Source: Liolophura sinensis
Lineage: Eukaryota > Mollusca > Polyplacophora > Chitonida > Chitonidae
Length of the DNA: 64,000 nt
Direction of reading: 5' to 3'
Assembly: GCF_032854445.1 (NCBI RefSeq)
Contig: NC_088300.1
Location: 50,771,682 to 50,835,681 of the forward strand
Shown piece by piece: positions 11,692-25,251 of the stretch (positions are counted from its first letter, which is position 1; every line of letters begins with the position of its first letter). The notes under the pieces were generated by a model, which saw only the letters and a program-made list of their open reading frames with translations, did no database searches and was not told where the DNA came from. A program made the translations under genes and the position numbers.

Positions 11692-14600
11692 TGTAATGGC
11701 ATTACCAAAGGCCTGGAAGATGACCGATTCACCTTGCATATACGCCATTGGATTTCATGTATGTGTCAGCTTCACAAAATCCCAAAAATGTTGGTCTATT
11801 TCTAAAACAAACAAAAAACGCCTGTTGAATTGGACTTAAAAACATTTTCCACTGTTAGGTGTCTATAATGCTGAAGAAAAGGAGTAAAGGGAGATAATTT
11901 GTCATTGTCATGTGGAGTTTCTCATATTTTGACAATCGACAGAAGCTGCTCCTCCCACGTGTACATATATGTGTAAACTGTGAGTTGCCTGCCTCAGTCA
12001 ACAAGCAAACACAGGACAGCCAGTGCCTGGTCACATATTCAGCCATTTTTATCCTTCAGAAAAATTCCGTTTGGAGCGGACTCAAATAATCAACAGCTAT
12101 ACTTCAAAATATAGACGCAATTTTGGACAGCCAATTTGGTTTCTGATTTCTGGCTGCAAAGGAATCGTCACATATTCTAAATAAATGAAAACCTGACAGC
12201 AGCTGCTACATGTAGCTGTAGCCTGAATAAAGAAACAGATTACAACAAAGAATTCTCAGTGTTCTTACAAGGAAAATATCTAGCACCTTCTTGTACTTGG
12301 GTTGCAGTAGTATTGCTAGGAGAGCCCCATGGTGTATGGGTTGACCTCCAGCATAACCATGCCCTGGCTCCTCAGCCGTCATTGTACATAGTTTGTACAT
12401 AGGACACATCCTTCCTACATGTGTTAACCAAAAATTATCCTGTGATATAGTTAAGCTGATATTGTTTGTTTTTGTTGATTTTACCAGGGAAAACCCTCCA
12501 AGTCTTGTCCTTTGATACTGTGAAGTTGGTTGCCTATGTACGTCCTTTGTCTCGATACATTATGCCTTGGTCTGTTACATGCTGTGACTTTTGTTGATCA
12601 TCTCAACTAGGTTTATCTTATGAATCAGGGTGTCACTTTTTAACTCCTATGAGTTTATTTTGTTTCTTCTGTACATACAATGTATATGAGTTACATTATG
12701 AATTGATAATTGTACTTGTGCACCCTATAGTATATACTGCCTTGTTTTCGGGGTGAGTATTGAGGAAATCTCAGAGAATGTGACAGGCTGAGTAAAACCA
12801 TTACGTTTTAAGATCTTAGAAAATTCATTCATGTAAATAATGATAAGGTTTCTGAAAATGTGTTACAGACTACATATTTATAGATTTCATTTTGTTTTTA
12901 AAAATTGACAGTTTAAGGAATCCATATTTTCATCTATTTTAATTTCATCTGCATCTCATAATAGCACAGTTACATGGAAAACATTTTTAATCATATACAG
13001 GACAGTGATATTGGATAAAATTCAGCAGAAAGAACACTTTTACAGGTATTTAAGTAAAGATGCAGATGTTAATGCAGCCATAACCTGTTACACTTATAAA
13101 GCTAAAAGATTCTACAGAAACATCCAGGGTAGAAATTCAGGCATGGCTTGATGGGGTTCCTCATACTTAAGAACATAAATTGCATCACGGCTAATATCAG
13201 TAAATGCCAGTTATCATCTTATACACATGTTCTGTAACTCAGTGTAATAATTTATGTTACTGTCCATATGCATGTACAGAATATACAAGTCAGACAGCTG
13301 TCACTGTGGGTTGATGGAAGATAAGATAAGTGTAAATGTGTTGATGACCTCGAAGGTCAGCTAGATTGAGAGACTTCATCCTCATGCATGGGTTAGATTT
13401 GTATATATGTGTTACAGTATATACATTATACTATGTGAATATGTACATGTACACAACAGGTGGAGGATATGGCTTTGGGCATGGTTGAGATTCTGATGAT
13501 ATTACATGTAACTGTAGCAGAAAAATGCCATATTGTGGGGGTTAACAGTGAGCAGGTTTGTGCTGTTTTCATGTACTTCATGTTTTTTTTTTTTTTCCGT
13601 AAATGTGGAAAGAACAACTCTTGGCCAGATTTTTATGTTACAAAGTTAAAACCACCTGTACATGTTTTTTGTGCAATCAGTGTTCAGCAGATGCATACCT
13701 GTGAACCCATTCTTATCCTGGCTTGTTTTTTGTTATTATTGTTTTTTAACTGCCCCAGCTCTGGGAGTTTCATTCCATTGTGTACAATAATAAATCTTTA
13801 CTGATTGCAGCATGAGAGTTTGTTTTTTCGAGATAGGATTTTGAGAGGGAGATGAAACTGGTTAAGTGTAGGATTACAGCATCATAAATATAGTTCACAT
13901 GTACTCAAAATTCACCATATTGATATCTCTCCCATCCTCTAATTTGATACCACATTTATTTATTCCTCATATTAAATGAAAACAGAATAATGCTGTGCCT
14001 CTTTTTGCAAAATTCAGGTTTCAGAAATTTCATTAGGATTAAGTAATGGCAAATGCCATGAATACATGTAACAGAAAACTTAGATGACCCGCCCCGCAAT
14101 GAACTTAGCTTTCTTACACTTTTTACTTCATCCAGTAACCAGGCAAGCCTATGATGAATGTAATCATGACATCTTTCAAATACTTTTTCACCCTGAGGAT
14201 ATATGAGAAGACTGCGACAAGAACTATTTACATTTCAGTAGGCATTAGGGCAACATAAGGCTTGTTCATTGTTTTGAGTGCATTCTGGTAAGTGTTGCCT
14301 TTGTTTGCTGTGCAGTACCTAAAATTACATTTTAGAAGTTAACAGGCTGATGATCATACAGGTTAAGGTGTATCAAAAAGCCCTTCAGATATGGGTTTAC
14401 TTATTTTTGTTTGTATTCCTGTGAATGGGAATAACATTTAAGTTGTTCATGATTAATATTGCAATTTATTTATTTGCATGATGCTTTTTTTTTGTAATTT
14501 ATTATTTGAAAATTCACCTGTATAGCCGTGGTATTTTGTATACAGATAGTGTCAAAATGACTTAATAATGTCTGTCGGCATCCCATTTGTCACCCCTTAT

Positions 14601-14755
14601 TCCACCGTTGACTCAACTGTGGAATGTGTCGGGAACATTGCAAGAGATTAGATGGTCACCATATATGTATGGCCAACAACCTTGTATAATACACTCCTAG
14701 CAGATGAAAGTTACCTTAAATTACCCATGTTCCAAACAAACATCAAAACACCTTT

Positions 14756-14793
14756 CAGTTCTTGAGACTACTTTTCTCTTTGTAATTTACTGT
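14756..14793. repeat. 38-bp dispersed direct repeat, copy 1
   Basis: An exact 38-bp match to 15994-16031, beginning cagttcttgagactactttt. Flanks are unrelated, so it may be the conserved core of an unrecognised old interspersed repeat. Confidence 0.8.
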
Positions 14794-15993
14794 CTAAAAT
14801 GAATAGTGTTAGAAAAGTTAGTCCTGGGCGAAATTTATGATTATTTAGGGTATGTGATTGGTTGTAGTACACTAGGAGCATACTACTGGAAGGATGGGGA
14901 TCTGCTAGCGGCAGGCCATTGGAACATTTTCAGCTGACTTTCAAAACAATCCAGTGGTGTAAGTGTAATGATTCTTGAACTGCTTTAGAATCTGACAAAA
15001 GGCACGAGAAATTAACTCTTTTTAGTTACAAAAATAACGTGGTTCTTGCAGAAAGAGTGCTGTTTAAGGGTCCAGCAGAATAGTAGAAGTACTTAATCTG
15101 TATTGCATGCGTATGTACAATTAGGTTGTGTTTTTGAAATGGTTATGCTGATAAGGCACACGTTGAGCAATATTTATGCAGTAAGTTGTTAAGTTAGAAC
15201 ACAGTCTTACGTTGCAGTTTGACGTGCTAACAAAAGAAGTTACAATGCTTGCACGAATATTAGACATTATTACAGTAGAGAAAAGTGGAGCTATTATCAG
15301 AACATTTCCATCCAAGGTATCTTGTTATGAAGTGTAGAATGGCCCAGTGATTTTTAAAGAGCTGCTGACTTTGAAACAGGCTTAAAATGTAGTTGGTATG
15401 ACAAAATAATTGCTATTAAATACTTCATTGTCAAATCTCAGTATATAAGTTACGTTATCTGTCAGTCTAACCGTATAGCTGGTTAGGTGCCATGTATAGT
15501 AGCTTTGGTTTTGATCCCTACGGCTGTTACGGTGGTTTGGTGGATTAATTAGTTCAGAATAGATCTGTAGCATACATTGGAAGCATTAGTTGCTTGCTAG
15601 CATTTATAATGACTGTTTTGTTTTATACATCAGACGCGGAGCTGCAGTTATTTGTGAAAGTATATGTATGCATGGGACTGTAGGTCATGATTAGGGTATG
15701 TTTTCTTTGGGATTTGCATTTGCCGTTGACTTATTGTTATTTATTGATAAAAGGTAATTTAGTTATAATTTCATGCAAACAGCTGGACGAATGTTTTACC
15801 CAGTAACATAGCCTTTGCCACTATCTAGCATTGGGCCTGATCTGTGACTTAAAAGCGTTTAGGCTGACATTGATGACCACATGGTCAGCAGTTGAGGGTG
15901 AAGTTGACTAACTACATGTCAACATGTCATCTCCTTTTGAAACATGGTCTTGATTTGTCACTGGAATGCTAGTTACTAGTACCATTATTGGAA

Positions 15994-16031
15994 CAGTTCT
16001 TGAGACTACTTTTCTCTTTGTAATTTACTGT
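15994..16031. repeat. 38-bp dispersed direct repeat, copy 2
   Basis: Identical to 14756-14793, separated by about 1.2 kb. Confidence 0.8.
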
Positions 16032-17431
16032 AAACATAGCAGGCACTCAGGCATGTTAGGAGTGGAGACATCAAGAGATGCCAGATAATAGGTATGTTGC
16101 TACTTACACAGGGCTGAGTACTTAGCTGCCTTGACATCGAATTACAGCCGTCATGTATGTTTTCACTGTCATTTAGCTGCTATAAGAGATTACCCTGTTC
16201 ATTCCTGAAAGCCAACTGTTAAATCTTGTTCAGCCATTATATAGTTATTTTACTGTCTAATACTGTATCCCAACACAGTGGTATGCTTTCAGATTTGTTG
16301 TGTAGCTCCTCTAAACGATAACCCGTTCTCTCCTGAATCCAGCCATCACAACTTGTTCAGCAAATTCGTAACTTCTCATTTGACATTGTGGTGGGAAATC
16401 ATATTCATGTGTTATTTCAACTTCAGACATTCTTATAGCAGATTATTCATATCAATAAATTACACTCAGTTTTTATATACGTGTTTGTGTCTTTTTCTCT
16501 CTTTTGGAAGTTGTGTCTTTAATACTGTACCTCGGTCTTTCGACTTTAATAGTACTTCCGCGTTTGGCCCTCTGCACAAGGGGATATATTATTCTGGACA
16601 GCCCAGTGCAGATTGTTACTAGTCGTGTACATGGTGTACTTGGTATAGCATTTGAGTGAGACAGCATTACAAATACAAAGGTGATCCAAAGAGAATGAAA
16701 GCTATAACAGCTAATTAGGTGAAGGCCAGTTTTGAGTCCAAGTTGTTCAAATATCTTCAAGTAAAAATTCGAAGACAGTTTAACGTCAACGGGTCAAAGG
16801 CAGATGTACAGGATGGCCATTAAGGTCAGAATAAAGAGAGCTGAGTTGACTCTAAACCTAAGAAATGTGAAGGTGAATGTGTTCAAACTGGGTGGAATTG
16901 CACTTGGGGATGATGGTAGCAGGCATGTTTAACGATTAAAACTGGATTGAATTGAGGTCTTCAAATCCCCCCCCCCCCCCCCACCTTTACCTCCCTAGAG
17001 ATTTAAAATGACCAGCTCTCAAAATATAGGTCTGAATGCAAGAATTTTTTTCCGTTGAGTTGTCCAAGGCATTCTTGGGAAACGGCTGTACCTAACGTTT
17101 TACTTATTTCCTCGTCTAGCAGAATCTGAAAAATCAAAGTTATAGCATTTATATTCACAATTTGGTTATTGTAAACATTTACATGGAACAGAATAAAACT
17201 CTTACTCAACTGTCGGATTTCACCGGTTATGTGTGACCATTTTATCACACAGTCGTCGCTGCTGTTCTCTTAGTATTGTATTCATATTGATTCGGCCTGT
17301 ATGTATCTTGTTTAGAGCAGAGCTAACAACTATCACAAGATTATCAATTAATGTAAGAAGCCAAGAACCAAAATGATATGAGCTGTGTAATATGTCTGCC
17401 ACCGCATTAATTTACCTTCTATACCGCTGAA

Positions 17432-17772
17432 CCGGCCCGGATAGCACAGTTGGTAGAGCGACCGGTAGATCGAGGATCAATCCTTGATCGAGTCACACCT
17501 AAGACTTTAAAAGAGGAAGTTGTAACTTCCTCGCTTGGCGTTCAGCATGAAGGGGATAGTGCAAACGTATCAGTATAATGGCTCGGGCGGGGCAGCTTAC
17601 TTGCCTTCGGTAAGTCGTCTCAGTGAAGCAGCACTAAATAAAAGAGCGGTGGAAATCCGTCCTGCAACAAGGAGGCACATTACACGTACATGCACCCTAA
17701 TGATTCCTTCGTCGTCATATGACTGGAAAATTGTTGAGTACGACGTTAAACCCCAAGCACTCACTCACTCAC
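17432..17772 (+). mobile_element. tRNA-derived SINE, second family (B)
   Basis: The head resembles a tRNA (ggatagcacagttggtagag, about 17439) and the tail ends gttgagtacgacgttaaacc followed by a (cact)n-type run. The body differs from family A. A 14-bp duplication, tctataccgctgaa, is found at 17418-17431 and 17773-17786, so the insertion is complete. An 86-codon open frame inside it is a shadow. Confidence 0.85.
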
Positions 17773-17788
17773 TCTATACCGCTGAAGA

Positions 17789-17999
17789 GCCGTAACCGAG
17801 GTGGTTAGTGTGCCAGCGCGGCGCAATGACCCAGGAGCCTCTCATAAATGTGGTCGCAGTGAGTTAAGTCTAGCTCATGCTTGCTTCCTTCCCATTCATA
17901 CGTGGGAAGGTCTGTCAGCAACTTGTCGATGGTTGTGAGTTTCCCCCAGATTCCTCCAACTATATGCATAAAACATCAATCACATAAATAAATAAATAC
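17789..17999 (+). mobile_element. diverged family-A SINE inserted next to the family-B SINE
   Basis: It carries recognisable family-A text (gcgcaatgacccaggagcct, about 17821) and an aaataaataaata tail. It is flanked by accgctgaaga at 17778-17788 and 18000-18010. Its left duplication overlaps the right duplication of the preceding SINE, so one target sequence received two insertions. Confidence 0.8.
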
Positions 18000-18011
18000 A
18001 CCGCTGAAGAA

Positions 18012-19359
18012 ATAGAATTTCACCTTTGATACTATTGCTAAGCCCAAAATTTTTAAGCAGTGATTATATGTGACTCATACCATTCTGTCAATTGGTATAA
18101 AATTTGAAAGATTTAGGCCTTAATTACATGTATAAAACAGAAATAAAGACATTGCAATGACTTCATAGGCAATAAACCACCGAAGCTATTTCAGTTAACA
18201 TTGCTGCTGTTCGGTGGATTTATCTCGACATTATTGTATTTCACGATACCTGACGCAGTCAGATTTTACGTTTTTACTTGTGCTGTCACAAAAAGAACGC
18301 AGGGACATGTGGGCAAGCTGTTGAGGGGTTATTCCTAAAGAATTATCAAGCACCAGGCATCCATTCACAAAGACTACTCGGATCTTAGTCTTTAGCCAAT
18401 GATCCTGATGCCATTGTATTGAAGTCGTCATTTGCATAGTTATCTATAAGTGGCGTCCTTCCTGAAAGCCTATTATAGATTTAATTGACTGCGGGTTTGT
18501 GTCAAAAAAGGTGAATAGTCTGAAGGTAAGGTAACTTATTTGGTTCGGTGGTTGTCCAAAGACACTGTCCCGTTTTCACGACACAGAAGCACGTACACTA
18601 GCAAGTCATATTACTGAGATATTGTTGAGTGAAGCATAAACCACAAGCTTAGTAAATCAATAACAAAAGATAAATCACGAAAGTTGCCCGGAAAACGAAA
18701 TTGTTGATGTTTAAGATAAATATAAAACCCCTTTGTACAAATACAGTATAGCATGTAGCTCCAGGAAGACTTGGATCTTTTTCATTTTGTTTACTTGAGT
18801 AAGATTCTTGAGTTAACTTCGTGACGGTTTTGCACTTTTGTTCGATGAAAGCTGTTGTCTTTGATTTGCCATTCTTTGCAGCATAAATAGAAAAATTAGA
18901 CGCCGACCTCCTCCCCTTTTCACTTATCATGTCATAATATGTTACAAAGGAACAGTGAAATTAGAATTATATGCCACATTCGTAGAGGTCCGTTCTAATC
19001 TTCAGTGTCACTGGAACAAAAACAAAACCAGGTTAAATCGCGCAATCACGCACAGAGGCTGTTTTAACTTATGTGTGTTTTGCACAAAAAAAAGGAAAAA
19101 GGCAAAAGACCAATCCAGTTTGTGTATGTTCTAGGCAAGAAGAATTCAATGGGTGCGAGTTTATTAATTTCAAAATAACTGATGTCTAAACAATTATAAA
19201 GTTCAAGGTAACGTTGCCAAGGCGGCATATTACATGTATTTGAAACCACATTAAGCAAAAGATGTGGACTGTGTAGTTCTGATGAAGTGGCAGTGCATTG
19301 GCAGTTTGCTTTGCGTATAATGTAAGTATGTAGCTAATACAGTTAGCCATTGCCTTGGC
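18012..19359. other. intergenic, no gene seen
   Basis: Only short open frames without domains are present. Nothing repetitive or regulatory could be supported. Confidence 0.5.
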
Positions 19360-19558
19360 TGACCTCCAGTGGGTGGCCTCTTCTCCCATTATACGCTGGA
19401 AGTTAATGTAGCAACCTTTGAATGGTCATAGATTTCCCCCTGTCTTTGCCCGGTTTTCTCCCATCGTAATGCTGGCCGTCATCGTATAAGTGAAATATTC
19501 TGGAGTACTTCGTAAAACACCAATGGAATAAATGAATAAATAAATAAGTAAATAAATG
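19360..19558 (+). mobile_element. diverged SINE 3' portion (family A)
   Basis: Contains tataagtgaaatattctgga, cttcgtaaaacaccaat and an aaataaata-type tail, with a weakly recognisable body upstream. No clear target duplication was seen, so the 5' limit is approximate. Confidence 0.7.
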
Positions 19559-20334
19559 ATGATCTGGCTAGATATTACATTTTTGTTTCATTTGGGTCTA
19601 CTCCTATTGGGCCCTATAGCTGTTAGCATCGCTCGTTGGCCTGTCCAAGAATTTCCGGACCCTGATTCTATGAGGCAGCGCTGTCACTTGGGAACAAAGA
19701 CCGGGTGGAGGATTTTAACACTGCCGGTGAAATATCTTTAAATGTATTCTATACCACTTAAATAAATCCGTCTTCTGTCATTGTTAAGAGGAGGTCAATC
19801 TGTAAGACAACGATTGATTTTAATCTAACAAGGGTTTGGATCATTTAGCTTTGTTATTTCCAAGCTCCTATCTGTTGGCTGACGAATTAGGGAATTCACT
19901 TGGAAGTTTAATCGGGCTATCAGAGGGATTATGGCTGTGCTTACCCAAATCACTTCTCTGATCGAGGCAGGATTTAAAAGAAAGCCAGATTTCGGACCTT
20001 GTTGGCGGCTGACTTTCTGACGCTAATATGGCAAGTGATGGCGAGCTTCCGTGGTCAAGCTTGTTTTCGGCCGAACGACATGGCGGAATTTTCGGGTCAA
20101 CTTGTTTACAGCAAGACAAGTATATTTATCTCGAGCTACAAATGCAGCAACCTACTTCCTGAAACGCAGTTCCGCTTACAGAGGCACTGACTGTTACCAA
20201 CTCTTCCACATAACCTGAGACATCACACAGCTGGTTCTTTCATTAGGCAGAAACGCGAGAAAGTAAAAAGGCATTCGCCTACAGTGTGGACGGTGTCCTC
20301 ATTGTGAATATTATGAAAGTGTCTGAAAAGAACA

Positions 20335-20545
20335 GTCGATGAAAGAGTACAGGGGTGTATGTCCGAAAATTACAGTCGATGAAAGAGTATACGGATGTAT
20401 GTCCGAAAATTATTGTCGATGAAAGAGTGTACGGACGTATGTTCGAAAATTATTGTCGATGAAAGAGTATAGCGACGTATGTCCGACAATTATTGTCGAT
20501 GAAAGAGTATAGGGACGTATGTCGGGCAATTATTGTCGACGAAAG
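20335..20545. repeat. 40-bp tandem repeat, about five copies
   Basis: The landmark gtcgatgaaagagta recurs at 20335, 20375, 20415, 20455 and 20495, with a diverged start at 20535, at an exact 40-bp period. Weaker echoes (cagtcgatgaaaccc, cagtcggtgaagcctgcact) continue to about 20,810, suggesting an older, decayed array. Confidence 0.9.
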
Positions 20546-20829
20546 ATTGTTGGAAATTTCAGTCGATGAAACCCACTCTCTGAAGTGTATATGAAATCAA
20601 ATTCGCAAATAAAGTTTATATACGTTATCACCTTTGTGAAGAGTATGAAAATGTCCCAAAACATGAATACAGTGGATGAAACATGCATAGTGAAGAGTAG
20701 GCCTACAAAGGGATGTTTGCCTGAAAATTACAGCCGTTTAAACCGGCACTCTGAGGGTAGGGAAGTGTGTATAAAATTACAGTCGGTGAAGCCTGCACTG
20801 TGAAGAGTTTGGAACTGTGTCCGATAATT

Positions 20830-23800
20830 GTATCTGTGTGCTTAAACCTAGACAGGGTAGAAAAAGGAAACCTGAACAAGTCGATAGAAGTTCAAAACAA
20901 TTAAATAAAGCCGAGGAAATATTCCAAGGCCTGTATAAGAGTATGAGAGTTCCTATGAGTTGCTCAATACACCAGGTACCTATCAGTGTTCACCAATATA
21001 TGAATCAGATTTGGAAGATTTAGAAGTATTGCTGATCTTTCTGTATCCCTGCCAAGACAAATGCATCTCAGTTATCAGATAATCCGTTTTGGAAACTATG
21101 TTTCGTGATTAAGACGTTGTCTTCTAAGGTCTTTCGTCATTCAACATTGCCAGAAGTCTTCGACAGTATTAAAATGCCTACGATTTGAGTTTATTGATTG
21201 GGGCTAAATTAAAGTGACGTCGGGCACTTGCGATTTGAAAAAACTGGTATAATTTAATCGAGGATCGAGGAGATGTAACGAATAATGGAATCCAAATCCG
21301 TTTAAAAGTTCACGTTGCTTCGTGTTGTACTTTGGGTATATGGGCTGTATACGTGGAACCGATTATATATATTATACCCTATATTTGTGTCACTAGGTGG
21401 TGCTAGCTAAGCAATACACAATACCGCCGAAATTCGTTCATTTAGAGAACAAACAATAGATACTTAACCGTAGCAACCCCAGCTGTATTATAAGAACTCT
21501 TATTTTGTAAAGTCACCAAGAATCAATAGAGCGTGCCGATGTGCAGACCTAGATATCTTTTGTTTCACAAGGCATAATTTCTTGAGGTTTATATAAAAAT
21601 TTTAAAGAAAGGTTGATTTGATTGAAGGTAGGCCTATAATGCACGATAAGCGCGAAACGAAACACGTGTTTTCTTAAGCAGCTCATTTCTATTCTAACTT
21701 ATGAACAACAGATTGACATCTTTGTAGGGAACAATCAGTCCGTGTTTTCGTGTCCTGTGTCAATCCTGGTTTTAGCTCAAATCACACAACAACAGCCACA
21801 CTCACACTTTGTATCAGGTTTACGTGAATCTGGGCGCCCGCGTGCGACAGAACACGAGCTTGTCGTGAACTCAGTTGGCGGATCCGGGAAGATTAGCGCT
21901 CGCCCCAAGGTAAATAAGAAACAAATCCCCACTCTCACTCATCCAGATGCCCAGTCGTCGTAACTGTCTACGACATTCACACAGGCAGCTGATTCCCAGA
22001 GACACGGGACTTGCAGGGACAAAGATCTTCGTTTCGTCTCTAAATATTTCATATATTAAATAATATCCATTTGATATATAAAATATGAGAAATTCCTCGA
22101 CCTGTATAAGTGTTGTCGCGATGATTAGGTATTTTGCACATCGTTACTTAAGCAATATTATGCTTGTCGGTTTATCATTTGCATGAGTTAGAAGCGCCCC
22201 CATTTACACATCAGCATTACATAGGTGTATTTATACATGTAGACCTGACACATTGCATTATATACTTTACGCTCGATCTGTGAAAAAAGCTGTTTTTATG
22301 TGTGATTATTACAGGCTGCACAACGATTCACAAGTATCTAGTTTTGTACAGTGTAGATGTAAGAAGATAAAAATCAACGTCAATTCTAGTGATATGTTTC
22401 AATGATGGTTTTAATTTGTCACAGACCTACAGAGAGGCGATAATCTTGGATAAGGTAACTTATTAACTGCACACCTTGTTACCTTTGTTATATAAAATAC
22501 AAATCGAATGTAAAATGACTCATTTTGCCGCTATATCTGTAGAAATCGTCAAATTTTATTTGAAACTGTGGTATTTGAGTCTTAAATTCTCTCTCATGTT
22601 ATAGTTTGATGATAAAACCTGGCACAAGTTTACTGCAATAAATACACCTGGGATGTTTTGCCATGTATCAATTATCTGTTATAAATTCGTTGCCATCGCC
22701 GCTTTCACACACATATAAATTTGGTTCTAATAGCAGGCACCTACCTCTCTTTCATAAGCATTGTACTCTTTCTAGCCAACACCCTGTGTACAATGTTCGT
22801 CCAAATTTGATATGCAAGGTACGTTGAATTCTATATTTGGGTTAAATAAAACATTTTCAGTCAGGATAAAGATGTTTTATAAAACCTAAATCCAGGATGC
22901 TGTTATGACCGAAACAGAATTCAGTATGCCTTTCTGTCGTTTCTTAAAGTCTTTACATTAGTTATTATACATCAATCTATTCAGTGGAAATCACGTGATA
23001 AATACTTTGATTCACTTCACAAGGTTAATTCACTTCGTAAATTAAATATGACCTGTTTGAACAAGTGTCGTAAAAACGAAACAAAGGACAAAAGCGTTAG
23101 TATTTTTGAGTGACTGAACACGATCACCGATAGTCGTAATGACACCATACATTTCAAATGTTCATTATTTTAAAGCTTTACATACATGCGTATGAAGGCT
23201 TCCACATAGTGATGTGCATATCTTGAAAGAAAAATCGGTTCGCAGATAACCTTGACGGTTACCTCTCTTGTGGAACATGGCGTTATCTTAGCACCAGGAT
23301 GCTAATGAGCGACGGCTTAAGCTAACACGGGTAACAGAGTGCGGGGATCGCTCTTGTCTTCTTGATTACTCAGCTTAATCTTCCAAAACACAGACCTGAT
23401 CTTCACAGAATGGCTAAGATGCCAGACAAATACCCCACTAATCCTCGCTTTTTGGCACGTTGGTTTGTGGCGAGGTTAGCCGAATTACGTAATTATTCCT
23501 CCGCCAACAAAGTTAACCCGAAACATTCGCGTCTTGCCTGATTTTAGCTTTAGTCACAATAGTGGATAAATGCTGTCTTGGTGTATCTCAATAGATAGTG
23601 AGTGTTAAACTCACTGACTGTGCACTTTACTTTTATACTCCATTTCAGTTTTGTGAATGTTATTATAATATTGTCCATTTTGACTGCTCTTCTTATTCGT
23701 TGGACAAACTATTTGATTGAGTTAAAGAATTTTACCTTTTATGCAATATTTCTTTGTGATACATTTGTTTACATGAGAGTTGATTGTTGCAGATTTGCTA

Positions 23801-25012
23801 ACAGAAGGAAACGTTGCGAAGGGAAACATTGCATAATAGAGATTACATATATTTACGTTCTGTAAAATTCGGGGTTTCTGAACAAATGTCTGATGTTTTC
23901 GAGGTTACATAATACAAAATCCATACAGCCTGAGGGAGTTTGAAATTCTTCAAACCGATTTACCGGGTCTCATTTGGCTGAAAAAGGAAAGATTACAGAG
24001 GCAAGTCTTTAGGCAATACCACTTTTACATTTCCGTTGGGAATTATGCAAATATTTTCTATCGCCAGACAAACAAATTCCATATCATAACTATGTTTATG
24101 AAGATACATTTGATTGATGTTTTAAATGCGTTTCAGTGGCCGTCTGGACGTTTTCTCTAAGTAAAATGTCAAGTTCAATGCTTAGCCTTTTACAGCCAAC
24201 AAGATTACTGATAAGAATTAATCCAAGCGATTAAATGATTACCGACGAATCCCGACGGCCGTCGTCCTTGGATTATCCCCGACTAGACAAGGTCACAGCC
24301 ACGTCTGCCAACGTGTTCTTTTCCGTATTTTGCATAAGACTAGCGTAACATTTCGCAATTTTGGTCTAATTTTGTCACAGTGAATGCAGTGTTATTTTAT
24401 CATATTTGTATATAGCGATTTTGTGAGATGAGTAAATCAATATCAGAAGCGATTTCACACTAGAGACCAGTAAGGGAATGCATCTGAAGACATATAATTG
24501 TCGGCAGGCCGCAGTTTCTAAAAAGACAAGACTCTCGCTCTGACGGACAACATTGACAAAGGATTAACCGAGAGAAAGTTTCAAGAAGCGGAGACGTCTG
24601 TTCGGGGAAGGGATACACAAGCTGCTATGTTATTGCGCATGGAAAAATGAGATAAAACTTTTTTTTTTATCTTTACACGCCTTTGCAAAGTATTCAACGT
24701 GATCTGTTCTCCATTGTAAGCTGTGTTTACCTCTCATGGAAACCTTTTTGTGATGTTTGCTTTGAACAAATAGGCGAATTAGTCGCATTATTCTGTAAGC
24801 TTCCTTTCCGGGTTCGCAGAGCTATATTAAAGCAGACTTGAACGGGTCCTATCCAAACGGCGCAATAAACTCGCCCCAGAAACAGACCACTCGCGACAAA
24901 GCCAAATCTGAGGACTTTACCAACTTGACGTCGTTGTGCACCGCTCAGCTCCCATCACTTGGGGCTCATTGTGCAGGATCGTAAGCTACACGTAGAGGGA
25001 TTAAAGGGCTCT
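20830..25012. other. intergenic, upstream of the chitin-binding gene
   Basis: No exon could be supported. Open frames of 60-90 codons lack domains and splice context. The proximal promoter of the next gene lies at the right end. Confidence 0.45.
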
Positions 25013-25020
25013 TATATAAA
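25013..25020 (+). promoter_or_regulatory. TATA box of the chitin-binding/LamG gene
   Basis: A canonical TATATAAA stands 130 bp before the start codon. A pyrimidine-rich initiator-like stretch (tgttgtttcagtc) follows 20-35 bp downstream. Position and sequence both fit a TATA-driven, highly expressed secretory gene. Confidence 0.7.
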
Positions 25021-25142
25021 GGCAAGGGCCTCGTCTGTTGTTTCAGTCAAAGAGAACAGCCGTCAACCTTATCACGTGTTTGAGTAAACGGACCTGTTCC
25101 ATCATCAAAAGCAATTTGTGACAGCATCTGGTTAGTGTCGCC

Positions 25143-25251
25143 ATGAATCCTCGGGGATGCTGTACCGTTACATTGTTCATCGCTATATTGATGGTTGTGG
25201 AACTGCCCAAAACTGAAGCATATTACGGCGTCAATATGCAGGAACTCTCCA
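25143..25251 (+). CDS. chitin-binding/LamG gene, exon 1 (signal peptide)
   Basis: The first ATG after the TATA box opens 36 codons: a hydrophobic core (TVTLFIAILMVV) and a likely cleavage after TEA. Donor gtaagt follows, in phase 1. Confidence 0.85.

Larger units (their letters stand above)
11692..17417. other. gene-poor intergenic stretch
   Basis: No coding exon could be supported. The longest open frames (about 114 codons near 13460 and 16278) show no domain, splice context or compositional signal. Visible content is limited to an exact 38-bp direct repeat (14756-14793 and 15994-16031), a C homopolymer near 16969-16981 and several TACATGTA palindromes. Confidence 0.5.

Noticed and set aside
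16278-16622. 114-codon open frame
   Set aside because: No domain, no splice context and an overlapping minus-strand frame of similar length. This is the length expected by chance in such a large region.
20041-20190. Possible first exon starting at an ATG near 20080 (MAEFSGQLVYSK)
   Set aside because: The start context is acceptable, but no convincing donor, downstream exon or domain was found, so it is not reported as a gene.
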